Positions 33,756 to 42,683 of a stretch of DNA of 64,000 bases are shown here, in pieces; positions within the stretch are counted from its first letter, which is position 1; every line of letters starts with the position of its first letter. The notes under the pieces were generated by a model. That model worked only from the letters and a program-made list of their open reading frames with translations. It had not been told where the DNA came from and made no database searches. The stretch is from the NCBI GenBank assembly GCA_020638555.1, contig JACKII010000002.1, positions 496,001-560,000 on the forward strand. The letters run 5' to 3'. Origin of the DNA: Alphaproteobacteria bacterium. GTDB lineage: Bacteria > Pseudomonadota > Alphaproteobacteria > Bin95. The position numbers were made by a program, and so were the translations under genes.

Positions 33756-36137
33756 ATGGGCGAAACTTTTCCTGTTCTCCCCTTGCGGGATATCGTTGTG
33801 TTCCCGCACATGATCGTGCCGTTGTTTGTCGGGCGCGATAAGTCCGTGCGTGCGTTGGAAGAGGTGATGAAGGACGACAAGCAGATCCTGCTCGTCGCCC
33901 AGAAAGACGCCGCCGATGATGATCCGGATCCCGCGGATATCTACACCGTCGGGACCATCGGCACCGTCCTGCAATTGCTGAAACTGCCGGACGGCACGGT
34001 GAAGGTGCTGGTCGAGGGCACGCGGCGCGTGTCGATCGCCCGCTACACCGAGCGCAGCGATTTCTTCGAGGCCGAGGCCGAACTGCTGGAAGGCACCGAG
34101 GCCACCGGATCGGAGGAGACGGCGCTGGCCCGCACCGTGGTCACGCAGTTCGAATCCTATGTGAAGCTGAACAAGAAGATCCCGCCCGAGGTGCTGGTCT
34201 CCATCAACCAGGTGGAGGACCCGGCGAAGCTGGCCGATACGGTCGCCGCTCACCTGTCGCTGAAAATCCCGCAAAAGCAGGAACTGCTCGAAACCCTGAC
34301 GGTGCGCGAGCGGCTGGAGAAGGTCTTTGCCCATATGGAGGGCGAGATCGATGTGCTGGAAGTCGAAAAGCGCATCCGCAGCCGGGTCAAGCGCCAGATG
34401 GAGAAGACCCAGCGCGAGTACTATCTGAACGAGCAGATGAAAGCCATTCAGAAGGAACTCGGCGACGGCGAGGACGGCCGCGACGAGCTGGCGGAACTGG
34501 AAGAGCGGATCGAGAAGACCCGCCTCTCCAAGGAAGCCCGCGAAAAGGCGCAGGCGGAGATGAAGAAGCTCCGCAACATGTCGCCGATGTCGGCCGAGGC
34601 CACCGTGGTGCGCAACTATCTGGACTGGCTGCTGTCGATCCCGTGGAAGCAGCGCAGCCGGGTCAGCAAGGACCTGCGCCGGGCCGAGGAGATTCTCGAC
34701 GCCGATCACTATGGCCTGGAAAAGGTCAAGGAGCGGATCATTGAGTATCTGGCGGTGCAGCAGCGCACCCGCGTGGTGAAGGGCCCGATTCTCTGCCTGG
34801 TCGGCCCGCCCGGCGTCGGCAAGACCTCGCTCGGCAAGTCGATCGCGCGGGCGACCGGACGCGAGTTCGTGCGTATGAGCCTGGGCGGCGTGCGGGACGA
34901 GGCCGAGATTCGCGGCCACCGGCGCACCTATATCGGCTCCATGCCCGGCAAGGTCATCCAGGGCATGAAGAAGGCCAAGAAGTCGAACCCGCTCTTCCTG
35001 CTGGACGAGATCGACAAGCTCGGCGCCGATTGGCGCGGCGATCCGTCGTCGGCCCTGCTAGAAGTGCTGGACCCGGCCCAGAACGGCACCTTCATGGACC
35101 ACTATCTGGAGGTCGAGTACGACCTGTCGGACGTGATGTTCATCACCACGGCCAACTCGCTGCGCATGCCGCAGCCGCTGCTGGACCGGATGGAGATCAT
35201 CCGCATCGCCGGCTACACCGAGGATGAAAAGGTCGAGATCGCCAAGCGCCACCTGCTGCCGAAGCAGCAGAAGGACCATGCCCTGAAGAAAGGGGAATGG
35301 GTGGTCGACGAAAGCGCGGTGCGCGACCTGATCCGCTATTACACCCGCGAGGCGGGCGTGCGGAATCTGGAACGCGAGCTGGCCAACCTGGCCCGCAAGT
35401 CGGTGAAGGAACTGGCGGTGTCCGACCGCAAGACCATCACCATCGACGCCGCGAATCTCGGCGACTTCGCCGGCGTGCGCAAATTCCGCTATGGCGAGAT
35501 CGAGGCGGAGGACCAGGTCGGTGTCGTCACCGGTCTGGCCTGGACCGAGGTCGGCGGCGAGCTGTTGCAGGTCGAAGCCGTCACCATGCCGGGCAAGGGC
35601 AGTGTCGCCCACACCGGCAAGCTCGGCGACGTGATGCAGGAATCGGTGCAGGCGGCGCGCAGCTTCGTGCGCTCGCGGCTGTTGAAATACGGCATCATCC
35701 CGCCGGAGTTCGACAAGAGCGATATCCACGTCCACGTGCCCGAGGGCGCGACCCCCAAGGACGGCCCGTCGGCGGGTGTCGCCATGTGCACGGCGATCAT
35801 CTCTGCGCTGTCGGGCATCCCTGTGCGCCGCAACGTCGCGATGACCGGGGAAATCACCCTGCGCGGCCGGGTGTTGCCCATTGGCGGCCTGAAGGAAAAG
35901 CTGCTGGCGGCGCTGCGGGGCGGTATCACCAAGGTCTTAATCCCGAAGGATAATGAAAAAGACCTGGCCGAGGTTCCGGACAACGTCAAGCAAGGCTTGG
36001 AAATCATCCCGGTCGAAACCGTCGATGAAGTCTTGGCCATTGCCCTGGTGGAACTTCCGACCGCCGTGGAATGGACGCCGGAGAGTTCGGCGACCGTGGT
36101 TCCGGGCAAGACCGGTTCGGAGCTGACGACGCACTGA
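33756..36137 (+). CDS. lon: ATP-dependent Lon protease
   Basis: The 793-residue protein has the bacterial LonA architecture: an N-terminal substrate-binding domain (FPVLPLRDIVVFPHMIVPLF), a coiled region (about 190-250), an AAA+ module with Walker A GPPGVGKTSLGKS and Walker B PLFLLDEIDK, and the C-terminal peptidase. The catalytic dyad is Ser672 in KDGPSAGVAM and Lys715 in GGLKEKLL, spaced as in E. coli Lon. It degrades misfolded and regulatory proteins in the cytosol. A rho-independent terminator follows. Confidence 0.98.
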   Translation: MGETFPVLPLRDIVVFPHMIVPLFVGRDKSVRALEEVMKDDKQILLVAQKDAADDDPDPADIYTVGTIGTVLQLLKLPDGTVKVLVEGTRRVSIARYTERSDFFEAEAELLEGTEATGSEETALARTVVTQFESYVKLNKKIPPEVLVSINQVEDPAKLADTVAAHLSLKIPQKQELLETLTVRERLEKVFAHMEGEIDVLEVEKRIRSRVKRQMEKTQREYYLNEQMKAIQKELGDGEDGRDELAELEERIEKTRLSKEAREKAQAEMKKLRNMSPMSAEATVVRNYLDWLLSIPWKQRSRVSKDLRRAEEILDADHYGLEKVKERIIEYLAVQQRTRVVKGPILCLVGPPGVGKTSLGKSIARATGREFVRMSLGGVRDEAEIRGHRRTYIGSMPGKVIQGMKKAKKSNPLFLLDEIDKLGADWRGDPSSALLEVLDPAQNGTFMDHYLEVEYDLSDVMFITTANSLRMPQPLLDRMEIIRIAGYTEDEKVEIAKRHLLPKQQKDHALKKGEWVVDESAVRDLIRYYTREAGVRNLERELANLARKSVKELAVSDRKTITIDAANLGDFAGVRKFRYGEIEAEDQVGVVTGLAWTEVGGELLQVEAVTMPGKGSVAHTGKLGDVMQESVQAARSFVRSRLLKYGIIPPEFDKSDIHVHVPEGATPKDGPSAGVAMCTAIISALSGIPVRRNVAMTGEITLRGRVLPIGGLKEKLLAALRGGITKVLIPKDNEKDLAEVPDNVKQGLEIIPVETVDEVLAIALVELPTAVEWTPESSATVVPGKTGSELTTH

Positions 36138-36163
36138 CGTAACGCTTCCTATCTTATCGAAAG

Positions 36164-36196
36164 AGCCTCGTCGCGAAAAAGTGGCGAGGCTTTTTC
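36164..36196 (+). terminator. Rho-independent terminator after lon
   Basis: Stem agcctcg (36164-36170) pairs with cgaggct (36185-36191), with a 14-base loop, followed directly by a T-rich tail. It lies 26 bp after the lon stop and separates lon from the HU gene. Confidence 0.85.
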
Positions 36197-36236
36197 GTTA
36201 TATGTGGAAAATCCCTTGGGAATCCGCCTTCTTTGA

Positions 36237-36264
36237 TTGACCGAAGACGCCGCTAGCGTATCTT
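36237..36264 (+). promoter_or_regulatory. Candidate promoter of the HU gene
   Basis: TTGACC (36237-36242) and TATCTT (36259-36264), with a 16-bp spacer, sit about 80 bp before the HU start and after the lon terminator. The match is good for a GC-rich alphaproteobacterium. Confidence 0.55.
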
Positions 36265-36342
36265 TGGCCCGGGTGTTGCCGACCCCGTCGTGCGGCACGG
36301 ATTGCCCAGTTTCTGGGTGAATGGAGAATAGGGAGAATTCCT

Positions 36343-36618
36343 TTGAACAAAAACGATCTGGTGGCTGCCGTTGCCGAGGCGTCCGACATCACCCGTGCCG
36401 AAGCCGTCAAGGCCGTGGACGCGGTGTTCGATTCGATCACCGGCGCGCTGAAGGCGGGTGACGAGGTTCGCCTGGTTGGTTTCGGCACGTTTGCGGCCAC
36501 CCAGCGCGCCGCCAGCACCGGCCGCAACCCGCGCACCGGTGCGCCGATTGAAATTGCCGCCTCCGTCCAGCCGAAATTCCGCGCTGGCAAGGGCCTGAAA
36601 GACGCCCTGAACGACTGA
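36343..36618 (+). CDS. hupB: DNA-binding protein HU
   Basis: The 91-residue nucleoid protein starts from a TTG at 36343, with gggag 6 bases upstream; no ATG is available in frame and MNKNDLVAAVAEAS is the canonical HU N-terminus. The beta-arm DNA-binding signature GFGTFAATQRAASTGRNPRTG occurs at about 47-67, shown by GFGTF and GRNPRTG. HU follows lon in many proteobacteria. The TTG start suggests translation is moderated for an abundant protein. Confidence 0.95.
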   Translation: MNKNDLVAAVAEASDITRAEAVKAVDAVFDSITGALKAGDEVRLVGFGTFAATQRAASTGRNPRTGAPIEIAASVQPKFRAGKGLKDALND

Positions 36619-36631
36619 CGCAGTCGGTTCG

Positions 36632-36678
36632 GGGAAGGGGTGCTGTGCGCGGTCGTTGACGACCGCGTCTGCCTTCCC
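36632..36678 (+). other. Hairpin between HU gene and tRNA-Val
   Basis: An 8-bp GC stem cgcggtcg/cgaccgcg (36648-36655 and 36660-36667) with a 4-base loop is framed by an outer gggaagg/ccttccc pair (36632-36638 and 36672-36678). No T-run follows. It could end HU transcription or serve as a processing signal before the tRNA, which begins 6 bp later. Confidence 0.55.
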
Positions 36679-36684
36679 AGGGAC

Positions 36685-36760
36685 GGGCGGTTAGCTCAGT
36701 TGGTAGAGCGGCTGGTTTACACCCAGTAGGTCGGCAGTTCGAGCCTGTCACCGCCCACCA
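36685..36760 (+). tRNA. tRNA-Val (anticodon UAC)
   Basis: 76 nt with encoded CCA. Acceptor gggcggt pairs with accgccc (36750-36756), the anticodon stem gctgg/ccagt encloses loop tttacac, giving UAC, and the T arm ggcag-ttcgagc-ctgtc is normal. It lies between the HU gene and an SDR gene. Confidence 0.97.
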
Positions 36761-36841
36761 TCGCATCATTCGAATCTGGCCGAGCCGGCGCCGCCACGCT
36801 TTCGGGCGCTGGTGCGGCAGCATTTCTGTGGGAATAGCGGC

Positions 36842-37618
36842 ATGGCACACGGAATCTATGGCGATGCGCTGGCCGGTCGGGTGGCCCTGGTCACCGGATC
36901 GGGCAAGAATATCGGGCGCCAGATTGCGCTTTGCCTGGCTGAGGTCGGGGCGAATGTCGCCGTGAACGGCCTGAGCGACCGCGCGGCGGTCGACGCGGTC
37001 GTGGCGGAAATCAACGCCGCCCATGGCCAGGGCAGGGCGCGCGGCTATATGGCGGACGTGACCGACGGCGCGTCGGTGAAGGCCATGGTCGACGGCATTG
37101 CCGCCGATTTCGGCCGGCTGGACATCCTGGTCAGCAATCCCGCCATGCGCCGCCAGACCCCGTTTCCGGACATGACCTTCCAGGAATGGACCCAGGTGAT
37201 CGACGTCGCCCTGAACGGCGCGTTCCACTGCGTCAGCGCGGTGGTGCCGCACATGATCGCCGGCGGAGAGGGCGGGCGCATCGTCACCATGTCCGGCGTA
37301 TCCACCCGGCTCGGCACCAAGAACCGGGCGCATGTCTGCGCGGCCAAGGGTGGGCTGGAAGGCTTCACCCATGGCCTGGCGATGGACCTGGCCGAATACG
37401 GCATCACCGTCAACGCGGTCTCGCCCGGCGCCATCGACACGCAACGCGGCGCCGCGGCGGGCGCGCTGCCGGGCACGCTCGGCAATGAGAGCATTCCGCT
37501 GAAGCGGAAGGGGCTGCCGATGGAGGTGGCGGCCATGGTGCGGCATCTCTGCCTGCCGGATTCGGCCTATGTCACCGGTCAGGTGGTGCAGGTGAACGGC
37601 GGCGTCTACCTCGCCTGA
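36842..37618 (+). CDS. Short-chain dehydrogenase/reductase lacking the catalytic tyrosine
   Basis: The start at 36842 (MAHGIYGDALAGR) gives 258 residues, the classical SDR length. The cofactor motif is VTGSGKNIGR (TGxxxGxG variant), the NAG-like motif reads SNPAM and the active-site serine is in VTMSGVST. The YxxxK motif is altered: the Lys in HVCAAKGG is present, but the Tyr position holds Val, with His one residue before it. The C-terminus has the FabG-like GQVVQVNGGVYLA. The enzyme may use a different acid, or be catalytically weak. Neighbouring tRNA genes give no functional hint. Confidence 0.87.
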   Translation: MAHGIYGDALAGRVALVTGSGKNIGRQIALCLAEVGANVAVNGLSDRAAVDAVVAEINAAHGQGRARGYMADVTDGASVKAMVDGIAADFGRLDILVSNPAMRRQTPFPDMTFQEWTQVIDVALNGAFHCVSAVVPHMIAGGEGGRIVTMSGVSTRLGTKNRAHVCAAKGGLEGFTHGLAMDLAEYGITVNAVSPGAIDTQRGAAAGALPGTLGNESIPLKRKGLPMEVAAMVRHLCLPDSAYVTGQVVQVNGGVYLA

Positions 37619-37734
37619 AGAAAGTTTGGGAAAAGGCCGTTTTGGCCGTTGACGCCTGCGGGTGCAGCGGCTAGATACAGCCTCCTCAAACGCGGCGCGC
37701 CGGTCCACCGGCTGCGGACCGCGGCACCCTTTGC

Positions 37735-37811
37735 GGGGGTGTAGCTCAGTTGGTTAGAGCGCTGGCCTGTCACGCCAGAGGTCGCGGGTTCGAGCCCCGT
37801 CACTCCCGCCA
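37735..37811 (+). tRNA. tRNA-Asp (anticodon GUC)
   Basis: 77 nt with encoded CCA. Acceptor gggggtg pairs with cactccc including one G-U, the anticodon stem ctggc/gccag encloses ctgtcac, giving GUC, and the T arm gcggg-ttcgagc-cccgt is regular. It lies 192 bp before nuoA. Confidence 0.97.
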
Positions 37812-38003
37812 TTTCCCTCCCCATCGCTGCCAAAAAATCCGGCCCTCTGGGCCAATTTGCGCATGCGTGCGCGTTGCCTTTCGGTAGCGATTGGCCTAAA
37901 CCATGAGCCGCCGGTTGTTCGGTTCGTGCCTCTGCTTTGGCGGTGCGGCACGGCGCAGGCAGTCGCGTCTTTTGGTGTTTCCATAGCCCGCAGGCGAGGG
38001 ATC

Positions 38004-38378
38004 ATGCCCGGCCTTGAGCCCCTTCTGGCAGAATATCTGCCGATTCTCATGTTTCTCGGCATCGCGCTCGGCGTCGCAACGGCGGCGGTGGTGGCGTCGA
38101 TGTTGATCCGCCGTCAAAAGCCCGACCCGGAAAAGAACTCCGCCTACGAGTGCGGGTTCGAGCCGTTCGACGACGCGCGCGGCCGCTTCGACGTGCGCTT
38201 CTATCTGGTGGCGATCCTGTTCATCATTTTCGACCTGGAAGTGGCCTTCCTCTTCCCCTGGGCGGCCTCGCTTGGCGGGATCGGCATGATCGGCTTCTGG
38301 TCCATGGTGATTTTCCTCGGCATTCTCACCATCGGCTTCGTGTACGAATGGAAAAAGGGAGCGCTGGAATGGGAGTGA
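38004..38378 (+). CDS. nuoA: NADH-quinone oxidoreductase subunit A
   Basis: The start at 38004 (MPGLEPLLAEYLPIL) gives 124 residues, after gcgaggg. Three membrane helices (about 10-33, 64-88, 95-115) frame the conserved loop NSAYECGFEPFDDARGRFDVRFY, whose Cys is accessible to quinone-site changes. First gene of the 14-gene nuo operon; its end overlaps nuoB by 10 bp. The long frame upstream of 38004 has no NuoA resemblance. Confidence 0.96.
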   Translation: MPGLEPLLAEYLPILMFLGIALGVATAAVVASMLIRRQKPDPEKNSAYECGFEPFDDARGRFDVRFYLVAILFIIFDLEVAFLFPWAASLGGIGMIGFWSMVIFLGILTIGFVYEWKKGALEWE

Positions 38379-38923
38379 TCGGCTCCGCTTCCGCCGCGCA
38401 TGGCGGTGCCGTCGGCCCGGGCGCCCAGCAGGATGCGATCCTGCGCGGCGTCACCGACGAGTTGCAGGACAAGGGCTATGTCGTCGCCCAGATGGACAAG
38501 CTGGTGAACTGGGCGCGCTCCGGTTCGCTCTGGCCCATGACCTTCGGGCTCGCCTGCTGCGCGGTGGAGATGATGCACACCGGTGCGGCGCGCTATGACC
38601 TGGACCGGTTCGGCGTCGTTTTCCGCCCCAGCCCGCGCCAGTCGGACGTGATGATCGTCGCCGGCACGCTCACCAACAAAATGGCGCCGGCGCTGCGCAA
38701 GGTCTATGACCAGATGGCGGAGCCGCGCTGGGTGATTTCCATGGGGTCGTGCGCCAATGGCGGCGGCTATTACCATTACAGCTACAGCGTCGTGCGCGGC
38801 TGCGACCGCATCGTACCGGTCGACGTGTACGTTCCCGGCTGCCCGCCGACGGCGGAGGCATTGCTGTACGGCGTGCTGCTGTTGCAGAAAAAGATCAACC
38901 GGACCGGCACCATCAGCCGCTAG
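38369..38923 (+). CDS. nuoB: NADH-quinone oxidoreductase subunit B
   Basis: 184 residues from the ATG at 38369, inside the nuoA end. NuoB carries cluster N2, the last iron-sulfur centre before quinone. Its ligands appear in GLACCAVEMMH, ISMGSCANGGG and VPGCPPTAEALL. It sits in the peripheral arm and contacts NuoC, NuoD and the membrane. Confidence 0.96.
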   Translation: MGVIGSASAAHGGAVGPGAQQDAILRGVTDELQDKGYVVAQMDKLVNWARSGSLWPMTFGLACCAVEMMHTGAARYDLDRFGVVFRPSPRQSDVMIVAGTLTNKMAPALRKVYDQMAEPRWVISMGSCANGGGYYHYSYSVVRGCDRIVPVDVYVPGCPPTAEALLYGVLLLQKKINRTGTISR

Positions 38924-38975
38924 ACCGCAGAGCCACGCCCTTATCGCCAGCCGTCCAGCCCAAGGATTGAACCGC

Positions 38976-39587
38976 TTGCAAGATCTAGCCGCCCATATCG
39001 AAGCCGGCTTGCCAGATGCCGTTTTGCGCACCGAGGTGCGGCGCGGGGAGTTGATCGTCTGGGTCAAGCGCGACTCGATCGTCCCCGCCGCCACCTATCT
39101 GCGCGACGACGCGCAGTGCGACTTCAAAATGCTGATCGAAATCACCGCGGTCGATTATCCGGCGCGCGATCAGCGGTTCGAGGTGGTCTACCTGTTCCTG
39201 TCGCATCGGCAGAATCACCGGGTGCGGGTGAAGATCGCCACCGACGAGGATACGCCGGTGCCGTCGATCGTCGGCGTCTATCCGGTCGCCAACTGGCTGG
39301 AGCGGGAAACCTACGACCTGTTCGGCGTGTTGTTTTCCGGCCATCCCGACCTGCGCCGCATCCTCACCGACTACGGGTTCGAGGGGCATCCGCTGCGCAA
39401 GGACTTCCCGCTGACCGGCCATGTGGAAGTGCGCTATGACGACGAGGCGAAGCGGGTGGTCTACCAGCCGGTGCGCCTGACCCAGGATTTCCGCACGTTC
39501 GACTTCCTCAGCCCGTGGGAAGGCCCGGAGCGGCTGCTGCCGGGCGACGAAAAGGCCGGCGAAGACGGCGAGGGGGCCGAGGGCTAG
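38976..39587 (+). CDS. nuoC: NADH-quinone oxidoreductase subunit C
   Basis: No ATG precedes the conserved part within the gene's likely span. I choose TTG 38976 (203 residues), since AAGGA at 38962-38966 lies 9 bases upstream; TTG 38967 is in frame but abuts that site. The 30-kDa subunit signature ERETYDLFGVLFSGHPDLRRIL is seen (in parts ERETYDLFGV and HPDLRRILTDYGFEGHPLRKDFP), followed by YDDEAKRVVYQPV. The Asp/Glu/Gly-rich C-terminus is unconserved. It starts 52 bp after nuoB. Confidence 0.93.
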   Translation: MQDLAAHIEAGLPDAVLRTEVRRGELIVWVKRDSIVPAATYLRDDAQCDFKMLIEITAVDYPARDQRFEVVYLFLSHRQNHRVRVKIATDEDTPVPSIVGVYPVANWLERETYDLFGVLFSGHPDLRRILTDYGFEGHPLRKDFPLTGHVEVRYDDEAKRVVYQPVRLTQDFRTFDFLSPWEGPERLLPGDEKAGEDGEGAEG

Positions 39588-39591
39588 AGCC

Positions 39592-40770
39592 ATGTCCGAG
39601 CAATTCATCCAGAACTACACCCTGAATTTCGGGCCGCAGCATCCGGCCGCGCACGGCGTGCTGCGCATGGTCATGGAGATGGACGGCGAGATCGTCGACC
39701 GCATCGACCCGCATATCGGCCTGTTGCATCGTGGCACCGAAAAGCTGATCGAGTACAAGACCTTCAACCAGGCGCTGCCCTATTTCGACCGGCTCGACTA
39801 TGTCGCGCCGATGAACCAGGAGCACGCGTTCGCGCTGGCGGTGGAAAAGCTGGCGGGGATCGAGGTGCCGGAGCGCGGCCAGTATATCCGCGTGCTCTAT
39901 TGCGAGATCGGCCGCATCCTGAACCATCTGCTGAACCTGACCGCGTTCGCCCTCGATGTCGGCGCGATGACGCCGTTCCTCTGGGGGTTCGAGGAGCGGG
40001 AAAAGCTGATGGAGTTCTACGAGCGCGCCTGTGGCGCCCGGCTCCACGCGGCGTATTTCCGGCCGGGCGGCGTGCATCAGGACATTCCGGCGGGCCTGAC
40101 CGACGATATTCGCGCCTGGGCCGACCAGTTCCCGAAATTCGTCCACGACATGGAAGTCCTGCTGAACGAGAACCGCATCTTCAAGCAACGCACCGTCGAT
40201 ATCGGCCGGGCGACGCGGGAGGAGGCGATGGAATGGGGGTTCAGCGGCCCGATGCTGCGCGCCTCGGGCGTGCCGTGGGATCTGCGCAAGGCCGAGCCCT
40301 ACGACGTCTATGACCGCATGGACTTCGACATTCCCATCGGCAAGAACGGCGATTGCTACGACCGCTATCTGGTGCGGGTCGAGGAAATGCGCCAGTCGTT
40401 GCGCATCATCTATCAGTGCCTGGACCAGATGCCGGAAGGCCCGGTCCTGACCACCGACGCCAAGTTCGGCCCGCCGCGCCGGGCTGAGATGAAGACGTCG
40501 ATGGAAGCGCTGATCCACCACTTCAAGCTCTATACCGAAGGCTATCACGTGCCGGCGGGCGAGACCTATGTGGCGGTCGAGGCGCCGAAGGGCGAATTCG
40601 GCGTCTTCCTGGTGTCGGACGGCACCAACAAGCCCTATCGCTGCAAGATTCGCGCGCCCGGCTTCCCGCATTTGCAGGCGATGGACTATCTCTGCAAGGG
40701 GCACATGCTGGCGGACAGCGTTGCGGTGCTGGGCGCCATGGATATCGTGTTCGGGGAGATCGACCGGTGA
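39592..40770 (+). CDS. nuoD: NADH-quinone oxidoreductase subunit D
   Basis: 392 residues of the 49-kDa quinone-site subunit. It begins with NYTLNFGPQHPAAHGVLRMV; the two underlying His residues of FGPQHPAAH line the quinone pocket. GLLHRGTEKLIEYKTF, NRILNHLLN-like GRILNHLLNLTAFALDVGAMTP and the C-terminal MDIVFGEIDR follow. Its stop overlaps the nuoE GTG by 4 bp. Confidence 0.97.
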   Translation: MSEQFIQNYTLNFGPQHPAAHGVLRMVMEMDGEIVDRIDPHIGLLHRGTEKLIEYKTFNQALPYFDRLDYVAPMNQEHAFALAVEKLAGIEVPERGQYIRVLYCEIGRILNHLLNLTAFALDVGAMTPFLWGFEEREKLMEFYERACGARLHAAYFRPGGVHQDIPAGLTDDIRAWADQFPKFVHDMEVLLNENRIFKQRTVDIGRATREEAMEWGFSGPMLRASGVPWDLRKAEPYDVYDRMDFDIPIGKNGDCYDRYLVRVEEMRQSLRIIYQCLDQMPEGPVLTTDAKFGPPRRAEMKTSMEALIHHFKLYTEGYHVPAGETYVAVEAPKGEFGVFLVSDGTNKPYRCKIRAPGFPHLQAMDYLCKGHMLADSVAVLGAMDIVFGEIDR

Positions 40771-41381
40771 GTCATTTCCATATCGCCGACGACGCCCAAC
40801 AGCCGGCCAGCTTTGCCTACACGCCGGACTATCAGGCCAAGGTCGACAAAGAGATCGCCAAATACCCGCCCGGCAGGCAGCAAAGCGCCGTCATGGCCCT
40901 GCTCGACCTGGCGCAGCGCCAGCACGGCTGGGTGACGCGCGCGGCGGTGGCGCACATTGCCGGCCTGCTGGAGATGCCGGAAATCCGGGTGTGGGAGGTG
41001 GTGAGCTTCTACACCATGTACCGCACCACCCCCGGCGGCCGCGTCAACGTGCATGTCTGCACCACGACGCCCTGCTGGCTGCGCGGCTCGGACGAGGTGG
41101 TGGCCGCCTGCAAGAAGAAGCTGGGCATCGGCTTCGGCGAGGCGACCGAGGACGGCCAGTTCGCCCTGCACGAGGTGGAATGCCTCGGCGCCTGCGTGAA
41201 CGCGCCGATCCTGCAGATCGACGACGACTATTACGAGGATATGGACGGTCCCAAGACCGAGGCCATCCTCGACGCTTTCCTGCGCGGCGAGACGCCGACC
41301 CCCGGCCCCCAGATCGAGCGCCAGACCTCGGCCCCGGTCGGCGGGCGGACCACCCTTCAGTCCGTGGACGGAGACGACTAG
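40767..41381 (+). CDS. nuoE: NADH-quinone oxidoreductase subunit E
   Basis: The GTG at 40767, overlapping the nuoD stop as GTGA, opens a 204-residue 24-kDa subunit. The four cysteine ligands of cluster N1a appear in CTTTPCWLRGS and ECLGACVNAP, with the usual ~36-residue gap. The C-terminal 45 residues beyond the domain are a Pro/Thr-rich extension. It pairs with NuoF. Confidence 0.96.
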   Translation: MSHFHIADDAQQPASFAYTPDYQAKVDKEIAKYPPGRQQSAVMALLDLAQRQHGWVTRAAVAHIAGLLEMPEIRVWEVVSFYTMYRTTPGGRVNVHVCTTTPCWLRGSDEVVAACKKKLGIGFGEATEDGQFALHEVECLGACVNAPILQIDDDYYEDMDGPKTEAILDAFLRGETPTPGPQIERQTSAPVGGRTTLQSVDGDD

Positions 41382-41384
41382 CCC

Positions 41385-42668
41385 ATGCTGCGCGACGAAG
41401 ACCGCATCTTCACCAATCTCTACGGCCAGCACGACTGGAAGCTGGCCGGCGCGCGCCAGCGGGGCGATTGGGACAACACGGCCGCGATCATCGCGCTCGG
41501 CCGGGACGAGATCGTCAACCGCATGAAGGCGTCCGGCCTGCGCGGCCGCGGCGGCGCCGGCTTCCCGACCGGCCTGAAATGGTCGTTCATGCCCAAGGAC
41601 ACCGGCGGCCGGCCCTCCTACCTGATCGTGAACGCGGACGAGGGCGAGCCCGGCACCTGCAAGGACCGGGACATCATGCGCCACGACCCGCACAAGCTGG
41701 TCGAAGGGTGCCTGATTGCCGGCGCGGCCATCGGCGCGACCGCGGCCTATATCTATGTTCGCGGCGAGTTCTATCGCGAGGCGCAACACCTGCAATTCGC
41801 CATCGACGAGGCCTACGAGGCCGGGCTGCTGGGCAAGAACGCGGCCAATAGCGGCTTTGATTTCGATGTCTATGTGCACCGCGGCGCCGGCGCCTATCTC
41901 TGCGGCGAGGAAACCGCGCTGATCGAGAGCCTGGAAGGCAAAAAGGGCCAGCCGCGGCTGAAGCCGCCGTTTCCGGCCGGCGCCGGCCTTTATGGCTGCC
42001 CGTCGACCGTGAACAATGTGGAGAGCATCGCGGTTTCGCCCACCATTCTGCGCCGCGGCGCCGAGTGGTTCGCGGGCCTCGGCCGCGAGAACAACACCGG
42101 CACCAAGCTTTTCTGCATTTCCGGCCATGTGAACAAGCCGTGCAATGTGGAGGAGGAGATGGGCATTCCGCTGCGCGAGCTGATCGAAAAGCATGCGGGC
42201 GGCGTGCGCGGCGGCTGGGACAATCTGCTGGCGGTGATCCCGGGCGGCTCGTCGACGCCGGTGCTGCCCAAGCACATTTGCGACGACGTGCTGATGGATT
42301 TCGACTCGCTGCGCGGCCAGCAGTCGGGCCTCGGCACGGCGGCGGTGATCGTCATGGACAAGTCCACCGACATCATCAAGGCGTTCGCGCGCCTGTCCTA
42401 TTTCTACAAGCACGAGAGCTGCGGCCAGTGCACCCCCTGCCGCGAGGGTTTCGGCTGGGTGCATCGGGTGATGCAGCGCATGGTGACCGGCAACGCACGG
42501 GTCGAGGAAATCGACATGCTGTGGGAGGTCACCAAGGAAATCGAGGGCCACACCATCTGCGCCCATGGCGATGGCGGCTCCTGGCCGATCCAGGGCCTGA
42601 TCCGGCATTTCCGGCCGGTGATGGAGGCCCGAATCGCCGAATATCACGGCAAAGCCGCGGCGGCTTGA
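41385..42668 (+). CDS. nuoF: NADH-quinone oxidoreductase subunit F
   Basis: The 427-residue 51-kDa subunit binds NADH and FMN. Glycine-rich GRGGAGFPTGLKW (about 50-62) and NADEGEPGTCKDRDIM bind the nucleotides; the N3 cluster ligands are in ESCGQCTPCREG with a further Cys in HTICAHGD. It lies 3 bp after nuoE. Confidence 0.97.
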   Translation: MLRDEDRIFTNLYGQHDWKLAGARQRGDWDNTAAIIALGRDEIVNRMKASGLRGRGGAGFPTGLKWSFMPKDTGGRPSYLIVNADEGEPGTCKDRDIMRHDPHKLVEGCLIAGAAIGATAAYIYVRGEFYREAQHLQFAIDEAYEAGLLGKNAANSGFDFDVYVHRGAGAYLCGEETALIESLEGKKGQPRLKPPFPAGAGLYGCPSTVNNVESIAVSPTILRRGAEWFAGLGRENNTGTKLFCISGHVNKPCNVEEEMGIPLRELIEKHAGGVRGGWDNLLAVIPGGSSTPVLPKHICDDVLMDFDSLRGQQSGLGTAAVIVMDKSTDIIKAFARLSYFYKHESCGQCTPCREGFGWVHRVMQRMVTGNARVEEIDMLWEVTKEIEGHTICAHGDGGSWPIQGLIRHFRPVMEARIAEYHGKAAAA

Positions 42669-42683
42669 GGAGAGTTTCGAGCA

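Noticed and set aside
36685..37811. tRNA-Val or tRNA-Asp as attachment site of an integrated island
   Set aside because: The genes between them and after them are a chromosomal SDR and nuoA; I saw no repeat of a tRNA 3' end and no integrase.
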